DNA from: Oreohelix idahoensis | Taxonomy: Eukaryota; Mollusca; Gastropoda; Stylommatophora; Oreohelicidae | Assembly (NCBI GenBank): GCA_024509875.1 | Contig: JAMPIV010022915.1 | Coordinates: 186,001 to 250,000, forward strand | Direction of reading: 5' to 3' | Length of the DNA: 64,000 bases | Shown: positions 1-13,324 of the stretch, one piece after another | How positions within the stretch are numbered: the stretch's first letter is position 1 | Layout of the letters: the number at the start of each line of letters is the position of its first letter | Translations under genes and position numbers: made by a program | The notes under the pieces: model-generated | Told to the model about the DNA's origin: nothing | Database searches by the model: none | The model's input: the letters and a program-made list of their open reading frames with translations, nothing else

Positions 1-3015
<3,015 letters not shown>

Positions 3016-3019
3016 CAAC

Positions 3020-3225
3020 ACATTACATTTCAGTACCCTAGACTTTTTAACGTAGCTACATTCATATTAGTAAAAAAGATATGTTTGATGTCGTAAGTGG
3101 TAGTACGAAGGGCCTTCTGTAATTCACATCTACATTTATCTCAGGAGCCTTCACAGCTGACCTCATACATTACACTAGGTAACACAACAACCATACAGTA
3201 CCATCAAAAACCACTACAACATGTT
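3020..3225 (+). mobile_element. Ancient, diverged 3' end of an LTR related to elements A and B
   Basis: Collinear weak similarity to the last 200 bases of the 2.4-kb LTRs. Both show a CCCTAGAC block followed by AACGTAG, then a TGGTAG/TGGCAG block, then CCTTCACAGCTGA, then TACACTA, ending near CCACTACAACA, which corresponds to CACTTCACCACA. Spacing is roughly conserved. Divergence is far greater than among the other LTRs here, so this is an old relic. No matching 5' half or internal region was identified. Confidence 0.5.
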
Positions 3226-3310
3226 TGTCACGTGTTTGTCGTACCTAACGCTAGCGTAATGTCGTCATATATTGTATAATTACAACCGAGATGTCTCAGT
3301 GTTCACTGAT

Positions 3311-3475
3311 ATTTTGTACATGTCTTCTGTAATATTGTGTACATGTCTTCTGTGTTATTTTGTACATGTCGTCTGTAATATTTTGTACACGTCTTCTGTG
3401 TTATTTTGTACATGTCTTCTGTGTTATTTTGTACATGTCTTCTGTGTTATTTTGTACATGTCTTCTGTGTTATAT
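3311..3475. repeat. 23-bp minisatellite (about 7 copies)
   Basis: Tandem units of 23 bp built around TTTTGTACATGTCTTCTGTG, decaying at both ends. It creates overlapping open frames rich in Cys, Tyr and Val that are not believable genes. Each unit carries the palindrome TGTACA, which also recurs in the unrelated-looking 26-bp satellite 600 bp downstream. Confidence 0.9.
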
Positions 3476-3696
3476 TTTGCGTTATTTTGTATTTTGCTTT
3501 CCCGCCTCCTTTACCCTCCTTCAAACAATGAAGAACATGATAGATCAACAGATAGGACTTTACTCATATTTTCATAGCTCTAGTGTCTCTAAAATACGAA
3601 AGTGGATAAAATTCTACCTCGTTCTGCAAAATCAACCCGTTGCATGTGATACTGTGCTACCCATATGTCCAAACACTTTGTTGTGCACAAATTGAC

Positions 3697-4005
3697 AAGA
3701 ATGGGGCGCATCTCATGGAAAGAGAAAAAGAAAACAGATAAAGAGGTCCTAGAAAAGTTAGAAATAAAAAGAGAATTAATGAAAATTAGACATAACATCT
3801 AGCTGAAGAACATAAAAGAAGGCAGAATCGAAAGTAAACGTGCAAGAGAAAGACAGCGATAAAAGTGGGAAGTTAACATCAAGAGATGGATAGAACAGAG
3901 GCTAATAGAGTGCATAATCAAGAGAAAAGACAGAAGACGTTGGAGATCCATTGCAGCCGACCTTCGGTATGGAGATAACAGCTGACGATGATGATGATGA
4001 TGTAA
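3697..4005 (+). mobile_element. 5'-truncated RTE-like LINE 3' end (decayed)
   Basis: Read in one frame from 3697, the strand encodes the C-terminal tail of a LINE reverse transcriptase: RMGRISWKEKK, then KEVLEKLEIKRELM, an in-frame stop, then RARERQR and RRRWRSIAADL, with a final TGA at 3985. It ends in a (GAT)n tail. It is clearly the same family as the minus-strand copy at 38383-38993 (RRMERISWKEKK and RRRWRSFTANL), including the GATGATGAT tail. 5' truncation and internal stops make it dead. Confidence 0.85.
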
Positions 4006-4047
4006 TCAGTATTTCGCATCTTCCGTCATGCTAAGAAGATGCATTAC

Positions 4048-6235
4048 CCAGACGTATTGGTACAAGAAAATAATCTGATGTGTTGCTGCAAGAAAATAAT
4101 CTCACATCCTCGTACAAGAAAATAATCTGACATTTTCGTACGAGAAAATAATGTGACATTTTCGTACGAGAAAATAATCTGACATCTTCGTCCAAGAAAA
4201 CAATCTGACATTCTTGTAAAAGAAAATAATCTGACATCCTCGTGCAAGAAAATAATCTGACATCCTCGTACAAGAAAATAATGTGACATCCTTGAACACG
4301 AAAATAATATGACATCCTTGTACAAGAAAATAATCTGACATCCTCGTGCAAGAAAATAATGTGACATCCTCGTGCAAGAAAATAATGTGACATCCTCGTA
4401 CACGAAAATAATCTGACATCCTTGTACAAGAAAATAATGTGACATCCTTGTACAAGAATATAATCCGACATCCTTGTACACGAAAATAATCTGACATCCT
4501 TGTACAAGAAAATAATGTGAAATCCTCGTGCAAGAAAATAATGTGACATCGTCGTACACGAAAATAATCTGACATATTGTACGAGAAAATAATGTGACAT
4601 CCTTGTACAAGAATATAATCTGACATCCTTGTACAAGAAAATAATCTGTCATCCTCGTACAAGAAAATAACCTGACATTCTTGTACAAGACAATAATCTG
4701 ACACCCTTGTACAAGAAAATAATCTGCCAGACTTGTACAAGAAAAAAATCTGTCGTCTTTGTACACGAAAACAATCTGACATCTTTGTACAAGAAAATTG
4801 TCTGACATTCTTGTGCAAGAACACATTCTGACATTATTGTACAAGAAAATAATCTGACGTGTTGGTATAAGAAAATAATCTGACGTGTTGGTACAAAGAA
4901 GAGACATGGTCCGCAACCAGACGATCCGTCAAGGCCTAAAATCCCATCCGCTGCAGACCCAAATAGAACAGTCCCAACTAAGATGGTTTGACCATGTCTG
5001 CAGAATGGGAGAAGATCGGCTACCACGACAAGCATGGGAAACAAAGAGCCAGGGATCCAGACCTCCAGGACGACCCAGAGTCCGCTGGGAGGACAACATT
5101 AGACAATCTTTGAAGGACCGAGGACTAGAATGGAACCAGGCCAGGAAGAAGACAGCTGATAGAATGGTCTGGCGCTCTCTCTTCCAAACCTCTACACCTC
5201 ACGGTAGAAGGGAAACGACTAAGTAAGTAAGTAAGTGTTGGTACAAGAAAATAATCTGACGTGTTGGTACAAGAAAATAATCTGACGTGTTGGTACAAAC
5301 AAATAATCTGACGTGTTGCTGCAAGAAAATAATCTCACATCCTCGTACAAGAAAATAATCTGACATTTTCGTACCAGAAAATAATCTGACATTATCGTAC
5401 GAGAAAATAATATGACATCTTCGTCCAAGAAAACAATCTGACATTCTTCTAAAAGAAAATAATCTGACATCCTCGTGCAAGAAAATAATGTGAAATTCTC
5501 GAACACGAAAATAATATGACATCCTTGTACAAGAAAATAATCTGACATCCTCGTGCAAGAAAATAATGTGACATCCTCGTGCAAGACAATAATGTGACAT
5601 CCTCGTACACGAAAATAATCTGACATCCTTGTACAAGAAAATAATCTGACATCCTTGTACAAGAATATAATCTGACATCCTTGTACAAGAAAATAATCTG
5701 ACATCCTTGTTCAAGAAAATAATCTGACATCCCTGTACAAGATAATAATCTGACATCCTCATACAAAAAAATAATCTGACATCCTTGTACAAGAAAATAA
5801 TCTGACATTATTGCACAAGAAAATAATCTGACATCCTTGTACAAGAATATAATCTGACATCCTTTTACAAGAAAATAATCTGACATTATTGCACAAGAAA
5901 ATAATTTGACATACTTGTTCATGAAAATAATGTGACATCCTTGTACAAGAATATAATCTGACATCCTTGTACAAGAAAATAATCTGACATCCTCGTATAA
6001 GAAAATAACCTGACATCCTTGTACAAGACAATAATCTGACATCCTTGTACAAGAAAATAATCTGCCAGACTTGTACAAGAAAAAAATCTGACGTCTTTGT
6101 ACACGAAAACAATCTGACATCTCTGTACAAGAAAAATGTCTGACATTCTTGTACAAGAAAACATTCTGACATTTTTGTACAAGAAAATAATCTTACATTC
6201 TTGTACATGAAAACAATGTGAAATTCTTGTATAAT
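4048..6235. repeat. 26-bp satellite array, about 70 units, split by a LINE fragment
   Basis: Units of 26 bp with consensus TGACATCCTTGTACAAGAAA plus ATAATC. Each contains the 10-bp palindrome CTTGTACAAG. Variants alternate CTTG/CTCG and CTGAC/GTGAC. Because 26 is not a multiple of 3 and the minus strand lacks stops in every phase, all three minus frames stay open for 130-290 codons (4031-6308), giving Phe/Leu/Cys/Asp-rich pseudo-proteins. No start context or non-repeat domain supports translation. A LINE piece at 4897-5234 interrupts the array. Confidence 0.95.
4897..5234 (+). mobile_element. LINE 3'-end insertion in the 26-bp satellite
   Basis: An open frame from the inserted sequence to the TAA at 5224-5226 encodes the extreme C-terminus of a non-LTR reverse transcriptase: QLRWFDHVCRMGEDRLPRQA, GRPRVRWEDNIRQSL and a Trp/Arg-rich end. 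The tail is (TAAG)n. The satellite motif GTGTTGGTACAA lies directly on both sides (4885-4896 and 5235-5246). That fits a 12-bp target duplication from target-primed reverse transcription, although array periodicity makes the exact length uncertain. The copy is strongly 5' truncated and cannot move on its own. Confidence 0.88.
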
Positions 6236-6239
6236 AAAC

Positions 6240-6739
6240 CAATCCTTCAGCCAAGTCATTTATTAAAAATTTTTTATTGATCTTGATCACGAATTTAAAT
6301 TTATACAATTTAATTTTGAATGATGGTGAAAGGAGCGATTTCTAACGTAATTTAGAAGGAGAGAGAGGGATGGGGGTTCCAGAGTTTTAGGACATAATAT
6401 GATACGTGGGGTAGAATGTTACAATTAGACTACAATTGCCTGAGTTCCTGGTAAGTCTGTTGCAACTTTAAGCTTATTTGCTAAGCGGAACATATTTTCC
6501 CACTAAAGCAGATAACATGAATGCCCCAAGAGTAGATTGTGAGAATTAGTAAATGCAGGTTGGTTGCATGTTTTTTCGTCCTCCTTTAATGGGCAAATTT
6601 AAAATATCGAGCCGACTTTAAAAACATTGTAATCTCAGAGTTATTTTGTTCATAACAACAAAGAAATGGGCATACAATGACAAGGAAAAAATTATAAGAG
6701 ACCTAAATGTGTATTCATGACGTCAGTGTTGAAGATTTT
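6240..6739. other. Unassigned intergenic sequence
   Basis: AT-rich, with no tandem structure or recognisable coding frame. Confidence 0.4.
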
Positions 6740-7090
6740 CAATTGAAATGATGATGGTAGTGATGATGATGATGAAATTGTTGCTCTTCAGTTCCCTAAT
6801 CAGCACAGAACCTTCAAAAAGTGTAGGCCAAGCCTACTGTGCTGCCATCTGCGCAAAGTCTTTTCCGTGTCTTCTGTATTCTTGTCACGCCTCTTTAGCT
6901 TCCCCTCCTTGTGCTTTTCTGCTTCCTCTATCCGTCTTACCTGGGGTACTCTAGGAGAATGATTACCTTATGATACTATCAACAGGTTTCCTCAGTATGG
7001 TTCCTATCCAATACCAGAGTCCTTCTCTTATTGCCTGATCCACAGGTTCATGTCCGGATATTTTCATCAGCTCCACATTGCCGATCCCGT
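6740..7090 (-). mobile_element. Decayed LINE 3' end
   Basis: The minus strand, read from about 7085 downward, encodes PVDQAIRE, then WYWIGTILRKPVDSIIR, then stops, followed by GKTDRGSRKAQ and DFAQMAAQ. This matches the known reverse-transcriptase tail pattern RRRWxWIGHxLRKP...RGRP. The 3' tail is an (ATC)n/(ATG)n run at 6745-6775. At least three stops interrupt it. The GHxLRKP pattern distinguishes it from the RTE-like copies at 3.7 and 38.4 kb; it may be related to the fragment at 20.2-20.65 kb. Confidence 0.7.
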
Positions 7091-7194
7091 CAAACCACAC
7101 CAATCATTACACTCCACGTAAGAACCCATTTACGAAAGTCTGTAACTGTTATACCCTTTTTCTTTTTCACTCAATTCCTCAGAGCCACTCAATA

Positions 7195-7660
7195 GGACTG
7201 TCTTCATTTGTGCTAAAGACAATGATTTTAGTTTCACAGAAATTATGCTGACGACAGTGACCAAAGTCCAAGAAAAATTATTCTGAGGAAAATAAATATA
7301 ACCCTGCAAAAATTGGAAATTGTACTCAAGGCAACGTTAAAAGTTCAAAAAAAATTGGAAATTGTACTCAAGACAACAATCATAGTCCAACAAAAATTGG
7401 AAATTGTACTCAAGACAACAATCATAGTCCAACAAAAATTGGAAATTGTACTCAAGACAACAATCATAGTCCAACAAAAATTGGAAATTGTACTCAAGAC
7501 AACAATCATAGTCCAACAAAAATTGGAAATTGTACTCAAGACAACAATCATAGTCCAACAAAAATTGGAAATTGTACTCAAGACAACAATCATAGTCCAG
7601 CAAAAATAATAGCCAAAGAAAATAAGTATAATCCTTCAAAAGTTTGAAATTGTGCTGCAG
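7195..7660. repeat. 42-bp minisatellite and precursor units
   Basis: Seven or so 42-bp units (14 codons) contain GGAAATTGTACTCAAGACAA and ATCATAGTCC. Degenerate 35-43-bp units flank them at 7205-7320 and 7610-7660. The flanking units combine features of the 42-bp repeat (GGAAATTGTACTC) and of the adjoining 36-bp repeat (AATTATGCTGA). Both arrays therefore appear to descend from one ancestral unit. The open frames on both strands follow from a period divisible by 3. Confidence 0.9.
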
Positions 7661-9622
7661 ACAATGATTATAGTCCTGGAAAAATTATGCTGATCGTAAA
7701 TGATTATAGTCCTGGAAAAATTATGCTGATCGTAAATGATTATAGTCCTGGAAAAATTATGCTGATCGTAAATGATTATAGTCCTGGAAAAATTATGCTG
7801 ATCGTAAATGATTATAGTCCTGGAAAAATTATGCTGATCGTAAATGATTATAGTCCTGGAAAAATTATGCTGATCGTAAATGATTATAGTCCTGGAAAAA
7901 TTATGCTGATCGTAAATGATTATAGTCCTGGAAAAATTATGCTGATCGTAAATGATTATAGTCCTGGAAAAATTATGCTGATCGTAAATGATTATAGTCC
8001 TGGAAAAATTATGCTGATCGTAAATGATTATAGTCCTGGAAAAATTATGCTGATCGTAAATGATTATAGTCCTGGAAAAATTATGCTGATCGTAAATGAT
8101 TATAGTCCTGGAAAAATTATGCTGATCGTAAATGATTATAGTCCTGGAAAAATTATGCTGATCGTAAATGATTATAGTCCTGGAAAAATTATGCTGATCG
8201 TAAATGATTATAGTCCTGGAAAAATTATGCTGATCGTAAATGATTATAGTCCTGGAAAAATTATGCTGATCGTAAATGATTATAGTCCTGGAAAAATTAT
8301 GCTGATCGTAAATGATTATAGTCCTGGAAAAATTATGCTGATCGTAAATGATTATAGTCCTGGAAAAATTATGCTGATCGTAAATGATTATAGTCCCGTA
8401 AAAATTATGCTGATCGTAAATGATTATAGTCCTGTAAAAATTGTGCTGATCGTAAATGATTATAGTCCTGGAAAAATTATGCTGATCGTAAATGATTATA
8501 GTCCTGGAAAAATTATGCTGATCGTAAATGATTATAGTCCTGGAAAAATTATGCTGATCGTAAATGATTATAGTCCCGTAAAAATTATGCTGATCGTAAA
8601 TGATTATAGTCCTGTAAAAATTGTGCTGATCGTAAATGATTATAGTCCTGTAAAAAATTATGCTGATCGTAAATGATTATAGTCCTGGAAAAATTATGCT
8701 GATCGTAAATGATTATAGTCCTGGAAAAATTGTGCTGATCGTAAATGATTATAGTCCCGTAAAAATTATGCTGATCGTAAATGATTATAGTCCTGGAAAA
8801 ATTATGCTGATCGTAAATGATTATAGTCCCGTAAAAATTATGCTGATCGTAAATGATTATAGTCCTGTAAAAATTGTGCTGATCGTAAATGATTATAGTC
8901 CTGGAAAAATTATGCTGATCGTAAATGATTATAGTCCCGTAAAAATTATGCTGATCGTAAATGATTATAGTCCTGTAAAAATTGTGCTGATCGTAAATGA
9001 TTATAGTCCTGTAAAAATTGTGCTGATCGTAAATGATTATAGTCCTGTAAAAATTGTGCTGATCGTAAATGATTATAGTCCTGTAAAAATTGTGCTGATC
9101 GTAAATGATTATAGTCCCGTAAAAATTATGCTGATCGTAAATGATTATAGTCCCGTAAAAATTATGCTGATCGTAAATGATTATAGTCCCGTAAAAATTA
9201 TGCTGATCGTAAATGATTATAGTCCCGTAAAAATTATGCTGATCGTAAATGATTATAGTCCCGTAAAAATTATGCTGATCGTAAATGATTATAGTCCCGT
9301 AAAAATTATGCTGATCGTAAATGATTATAGTCCCGTAAAAATTATGCTGATCGTAAATGATTATAGTCCCGTAAAAATTGTGCTGATCGTAAATGATTAT
9401 AGTCCTGTAAAAATTGTGCTGATCGTAAATGATTATAGTCCCGCAAAAATTATGCTGATCGTAAATGATTATAGTCCCGTAAAAATTATGCTGATCGTAA
9501 ATGATTATAGTCCCGTAAAAATTATGCTGATCGTAAATGATTATAGTCCCGTAAAAATTATGCTGATCGTAAATGATTATAGTCCCGTAAAAATTATGCT
9601 GATCGTAAATGATTATAGTCCC
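7661..9622. repeat. 36-bp minisatellite, about 54 copies
   Basis: Near-perfect 36-bp units contain ATTATGCTGATCGTAAATGA and TATAGTCCTGGAAAA. The first 20 or so units are virtually identical (CCTGGAAAAATTATG). Later units mix CCCGTAAAA, CCTGTAAAA and ATTGTG variants in blocks. One extra A near 8655 shifts phase, giving two overlapping plus-strand frames (7687-8676 and 8660-9742) and one minus-strand frame (8585-9628). Each is a pure 12-residue repeat such as MLIVNDYSPGKI, with no independent evidence of being protein. Confidence 0.97.
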
Positions 9623-9625
9623 GGC

Positions 9626-9941
9626 CACTCATTGCGTTCAACCTTCGTTCTCCTTTTTTGTGTTTTTCTTTCTACGTCACTTTCTTTCTTTTATTTCTTC
9701 TTCTTTTCTTTTTGTTGTTGTTGGTTTCCTTTGTTCTCATGATCCTAAAACTACTTTAGTAGTTCCAGAGAGTTTCTAAGGAGAGAAAGAATGGGAGCAT
9801 TGCTTTCTCATGCATATTACACTAGTCAACAACCAAAATGTACCAGAAATGAAAATAGCTGATCTTAACTAATTTTGGTGTGCTGAAAACGAAAATGACA
9901 TTAAAAAATGTTGATTGGCTCTAGTTTTCAATATATATGCT
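9626..9941. other. Pyrimidine-rich tract and unassigned spacer
   Basis: Positions 9640-9735 are strongly T/C-rich on the plus strand. The remainder is unassigned. Confidence 0.5.
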
Positions 9942-10532
9942 ACTATAGTCCGTTCGGAAATTCGTGCCCACAGAAAGCGTCAATTTTCTCCAAAACTGAT
10001 TGTTGTATGGACATGAATTTTTGCATGCAGTCTTAGATTTTCCATGCAGTTATTAATATATTTTTTTGCCCTTGCAAAACTCATGTCATGTTCGAATTTT
10101 CTTCTTTACGTTATATAAAAACTCTTACTGTTGTCTGGGTTAATTTTTAGTAGTTTTACAGGAAAGTTACATGATCCGTTCAAAAAATTTTTTTTTTTTG
10201 AATTAGTTACTCGCGACTGTGTACAATAGGTGCGCACTCGTGCGGACATGTAGTCACTACACTAATTCAAACAACAACAAAAAATATTTTTGAACGGATC
10301 TTGTAACTTTCCTGTAAAACTACTAAAAATTAACCCAGACAACGGTAAGAGTTTTTTTATATAACGTAAAGAAGAAAATTCGAACATGACATGAGTTTTG
10401 TAAAGGCAAAAAATATATTAATAACTGCATGGAAAATCTAAGACTGCATGCAGAAATTCATGTCCATACAACAAACAGTTTTGGAGAAAATTGACGCTTT
10501 CTGTGGGCACGAATTTCCGAACGGACTATAGT
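9942..10532. mobile_element. Foldback MITE with about 260-bp inverted arms
   Basis: The first 255-260 bases are the near-perfect reverse complement of the last 255-260. Outer ends are ACTATAGTCCGTTCGGAAAT and its complement, around a central loop of roughly 75 bp (10205-10280). No coding capacity. A TA dinucleotide next to GTCCGTTCGG on both ends would suit a Tc1/mariner-type target duplication, but the TATA-containing ends make the exact boundary ambiguous. The arms differ by a few substitutions and indels only. Confidence 0.9.
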
Positions 10533-10665
10533 TTATTTAATTACGGTCAATTTATATATATGACGCAACTGTTGTGGGCTATTGCATAATTTTTTTCTAA
10601 TGACCAATAAAAATGTAACTAGAAGTTGATGATGCAATCCTACCTATGATTACATCACCTTTGTG

Positions 10666-10673
10666 TATAAATA
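10666..10673 (+). promoter_or_regulatory. Possible TATA box for zinc-finger gene copy 1
   Basis: TATAAATA lies 69 bp upstream of the ATG at 10742, a plausible TATA-promoter spacing with a short 5' leader. The match is to consensus only. In this AT-rich DNA such matches are common. Confidence 0.35.
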
Positions 10674-10741
10674 TCTTATCTCTGATAAAATTTTGCCATT
10701 AGTTAATGCATTTGCCCGTATCAAACGTATCGTAGTTAGAA

Positions 10742-11107
10742 ATGCGTAGGACATGTGTAAACAGTGCTAATAATTTCTGTTATATATGTGGCGAGGTGAC
10801 ATTTCTATCACAAAAACGAAATATAACTAAAGTGATTAAGAAGGCGTACAGTTTGTATTTTGGCTGCAGAATAGGAGATCAAGATAAGAGCTGGGCGCCA
10901 CACATATGCTGCAATACATGTGCACCACATCTTAAACTGTGGTTGACTGGCAAAAGGCAAGCTATGCCTTTTGCAGTCCCAATGATTTGGAGAGAGCCCA
11001 CTGATCATCTCAACAACTGTTACTTTTGCATGGTACCTCAAATTGGGAAAGGCATATCAAAAAATAAAAAATGGACTCTGGAATATAAAAACATCCCCTC
11101 TGCAATA
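10742..11107 (+). pseudogene. Multicopy zinc-finger-type repeat gene, copy 1, 5' part
   Basis: About 122 codons from ATG are open and encode a cysteine-rich N-terminal module: NFCYICGEVTF (Cys-X2-Cys), GDQDKSWAPHICCNTCAPH, MPFAVPMIWREP and NNCYFCM. The Cys/His pairs suggest zinc binding. From memory, the family is a multicopy invertebrate family of unknown function that behaves like a mobile-element gene. The frame runs straight into element C after codon 122, and the last 20 or so codons of the open frame are LTR. The 3' remainder lies at 18050-18918, but the middle of the gene is absent. Paralogue: copy 2 at 44473-45852 and 63768-64000. Confidence 0.8.
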
Positions 11108-13138
11108 GTCGTGGTTGAGTTAGAGTGTAGAGTATTTGTCGAGTTGGACAACTGTAGTGAAATCGACAAGGGATAGTGGACTGACAGAGTTATAGATTAC
11201 ACTTTAGATAAGGTGTAAATAGGAGATGGACTTGAGACAACCTGGAAGAAGATTTATTCAAATGATCTCTCTCTCCAAGCCTCAACTCACTTATGTCTGT
11301 CTAAGCATCTCCTGCTCTCTCTCTTTTCTCTTATCATACATAGAGATTATAGTAAAGAGCTAAAAAATACAAATATGGATGGAAAGGTCGTGAACAGCGC
11401 ATTAATAAATGTGTAAAATTTATTAAAGAAGAAAAGCATGAAAATAATGCATATCATCACAACAACATAAAATTACATCAATAATCAAATATTCATCAAT
11501 AATCATATACACCAACAACCACACACACAGATCACCATTCATAAAACCTGTAGAACACAAAGAGATAAATAATCGAGTGACAGTCCTTCGGTTTTCGGGG
11601 ACCAGCTGAAGTAACTCCAGTAAGTGGTGTTTTCGTATATATCCTCCATCGGTGATGGAATTAACCTGAATAACATCACTGTATAGGCGCTATCGTTGGT
11701 GACCCCCCCCCCCCCCTACTGGCGCGAGTTGGGCTGGGGGACGCTGTTTATCTCCTGCTGACCAACTGATTGAACTGGGCGACAGCCTGTCTGCTTTTCG
11801 GGGACCAAATGTACTAGCTCCAGGAAGTGAATTACTTGTAGATCCTTCGTGAGGGACTAGCCTACAAAACTTTCTTTGTTGGTGCTAAACGTTGGTGACT
11901 CCCCTTATAGCGTGAGTGGGGCTGGAACTCTGTCCATAGATGGCTGCTCATACGTGCGAGGTTTTAAGTATCCAGGAAATACACCAGAAGAAGTCACTTG
12001 AGGACAAAGAGACCCAGGCGCGCTTATCCGGCGCAAGGCTCCGCTTGGCTGTAAATCCTGTTTAAACTGGTTTGGCTGTGGTTTGCTGAGTGCCCCGTTT
12101 AGGCACAAAAAAGGCGGGTGATATGGAATTCTGCTATAGGCATGCTGAGCGGGTTTGATATTCTGGAAGCCGCAATGCTCTGGCTGGTAATCCAATAGGC
12201 GAGTAGAGAACTACTACTGCGTTTGGCGATTCCAGATTTAGCGTTGGCTCCGTTGCACTGCGTGAGCTTAACTTGGCGTTGACAAAAAGGGGTTTTGATT
12301 CAGGAACGGGGTTGACGATTCGTTGCTAGATGTATACAGAAACCCTCTAGATCGAAGAGTATATGACTTTCTTCGCCTGACTGAAGTCTGCTCTAGCGAT
12401 TCGGTCTTCCTGAAACCCGAAAAATGACTAGAACATAGGCAAACACATTCTAGTACTGTGTTAAAGTTTGCCTTATCTCATGATGGTCATCTACGGGCCA
12501 GGAAAATTTACGAATGTCTTTGTCTATTAAAACCAGTCTACTCTTATAGATCACAAGGGACGCTCCCCCCGAACACCTGGCGTGCGTATTTCTACAGAAG
12601 TTCGGCGAAAGACGTAATCTAGAGTAAGACAAAAGAAATCGTGCGAAAGTTCCCCAGGTAGAGAAATGCATAACATTATGCTCTATCTTGTCTAAGGGGC
12701 GAAAACCCAAAGACTGACCGCGGGTTGTTATCTTCCCCTGAAACAGATCACACTCGTTACCCAGGCCTCAAAGGGTACCAGCCGCTCGTCATCAAACGTT
12801 TTAAAGCGACCAGAGAAATTCCCCTGTTGGGACCACAGAGGGTACCCGCCGCTAACGAACCGTTTCTTTCACAGAAACCGTCTTTGGCTCGTTCTAACAC
12901 TTAAAGCGGACCCGAGAAATGTTTCTCTGGTCGAACAGGTGCGTTTAGATAACATTACGTCTAGCGTTAGCTGACCGCAGCTGGCCAGCGTAAACAACCT
13001 CGGGTGGGGTTGAGAAGGTGAAAAAATGTAGGTAGAATATGAAAGAAACGAAAATACAAAATGTCTCGGAAAACAGAACATTAAAGGAGTAATAACATTA
13101 TGGACAAGATGGTAAAATAAATTATCTTTCACGTGACA
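11108..13138 (-). repeat. 3' LTR of element C
   Basis: Paired with 16027-18049. On the minus strand it starts TGTCACGTGAAAG and ends CCACGAC. It contains a poly-C run (11702-11717) longer than in its partner. Two LTR-internal open frames of 96 and 86 codons occur identically in both LTRs and have no recognisable domain. Confidence 0.92.
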
Positions 13139-13142
13139 AGTG

Positions 13143-13153
13143 CCCCCCCTTTT
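13143..13153 (-). promoter_or_regulatory. Polypurine tract of element C
   Basis: On the minus strand AAAAGGGGGGG followed by CACT lies immediately upstream of the 3' LTR. This is the expected position and composition of the plus-strand DNA primer. Confidence 0.75.
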
Positions 13154-13324
13154 AAAGTTCGAGGAATACGGACAAAAATGACAGTAATTTATCTTTTCCA
13201 TCGTCTTTTGTTACCTGTCATTGGAACATCCTATACTCATAAAACCAAATACGTTTCCAATTTCTGTCTGTCTGTATGACTAGCTCCGAGTTCATTTCTT
13301 TTCTTCCCTCTGTCTAATAGACGT

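Noticed and set aside
4031..6308. Long overlapping minus-strand ORFs of 130-290 codons
   Set aside because: They are a by-product of the 26-bp satellite cycling through all frames; no domain, start context or non-repeat sequence.
7661..9622. CRISPR-like array
   Set aside because: Direct head-to-tail repeats without unique spacers, in animal DNA.
7687..9742. ORFs of 329, 360 and 347 codons with perfect 12-residue repeats (possible structural protein)
   Set aside because: Explained by the 36-bp period. Both strands are open, a one-base slip in the middle is tolerated, and no signal peptide or flanking coding sequence exists.
11905..12710. ORFs of 96 and 86 codons repeated at 16819-17624
   Set aside because: Identical because they lie in the two LTRs of element C; no domain, and not in gag position.
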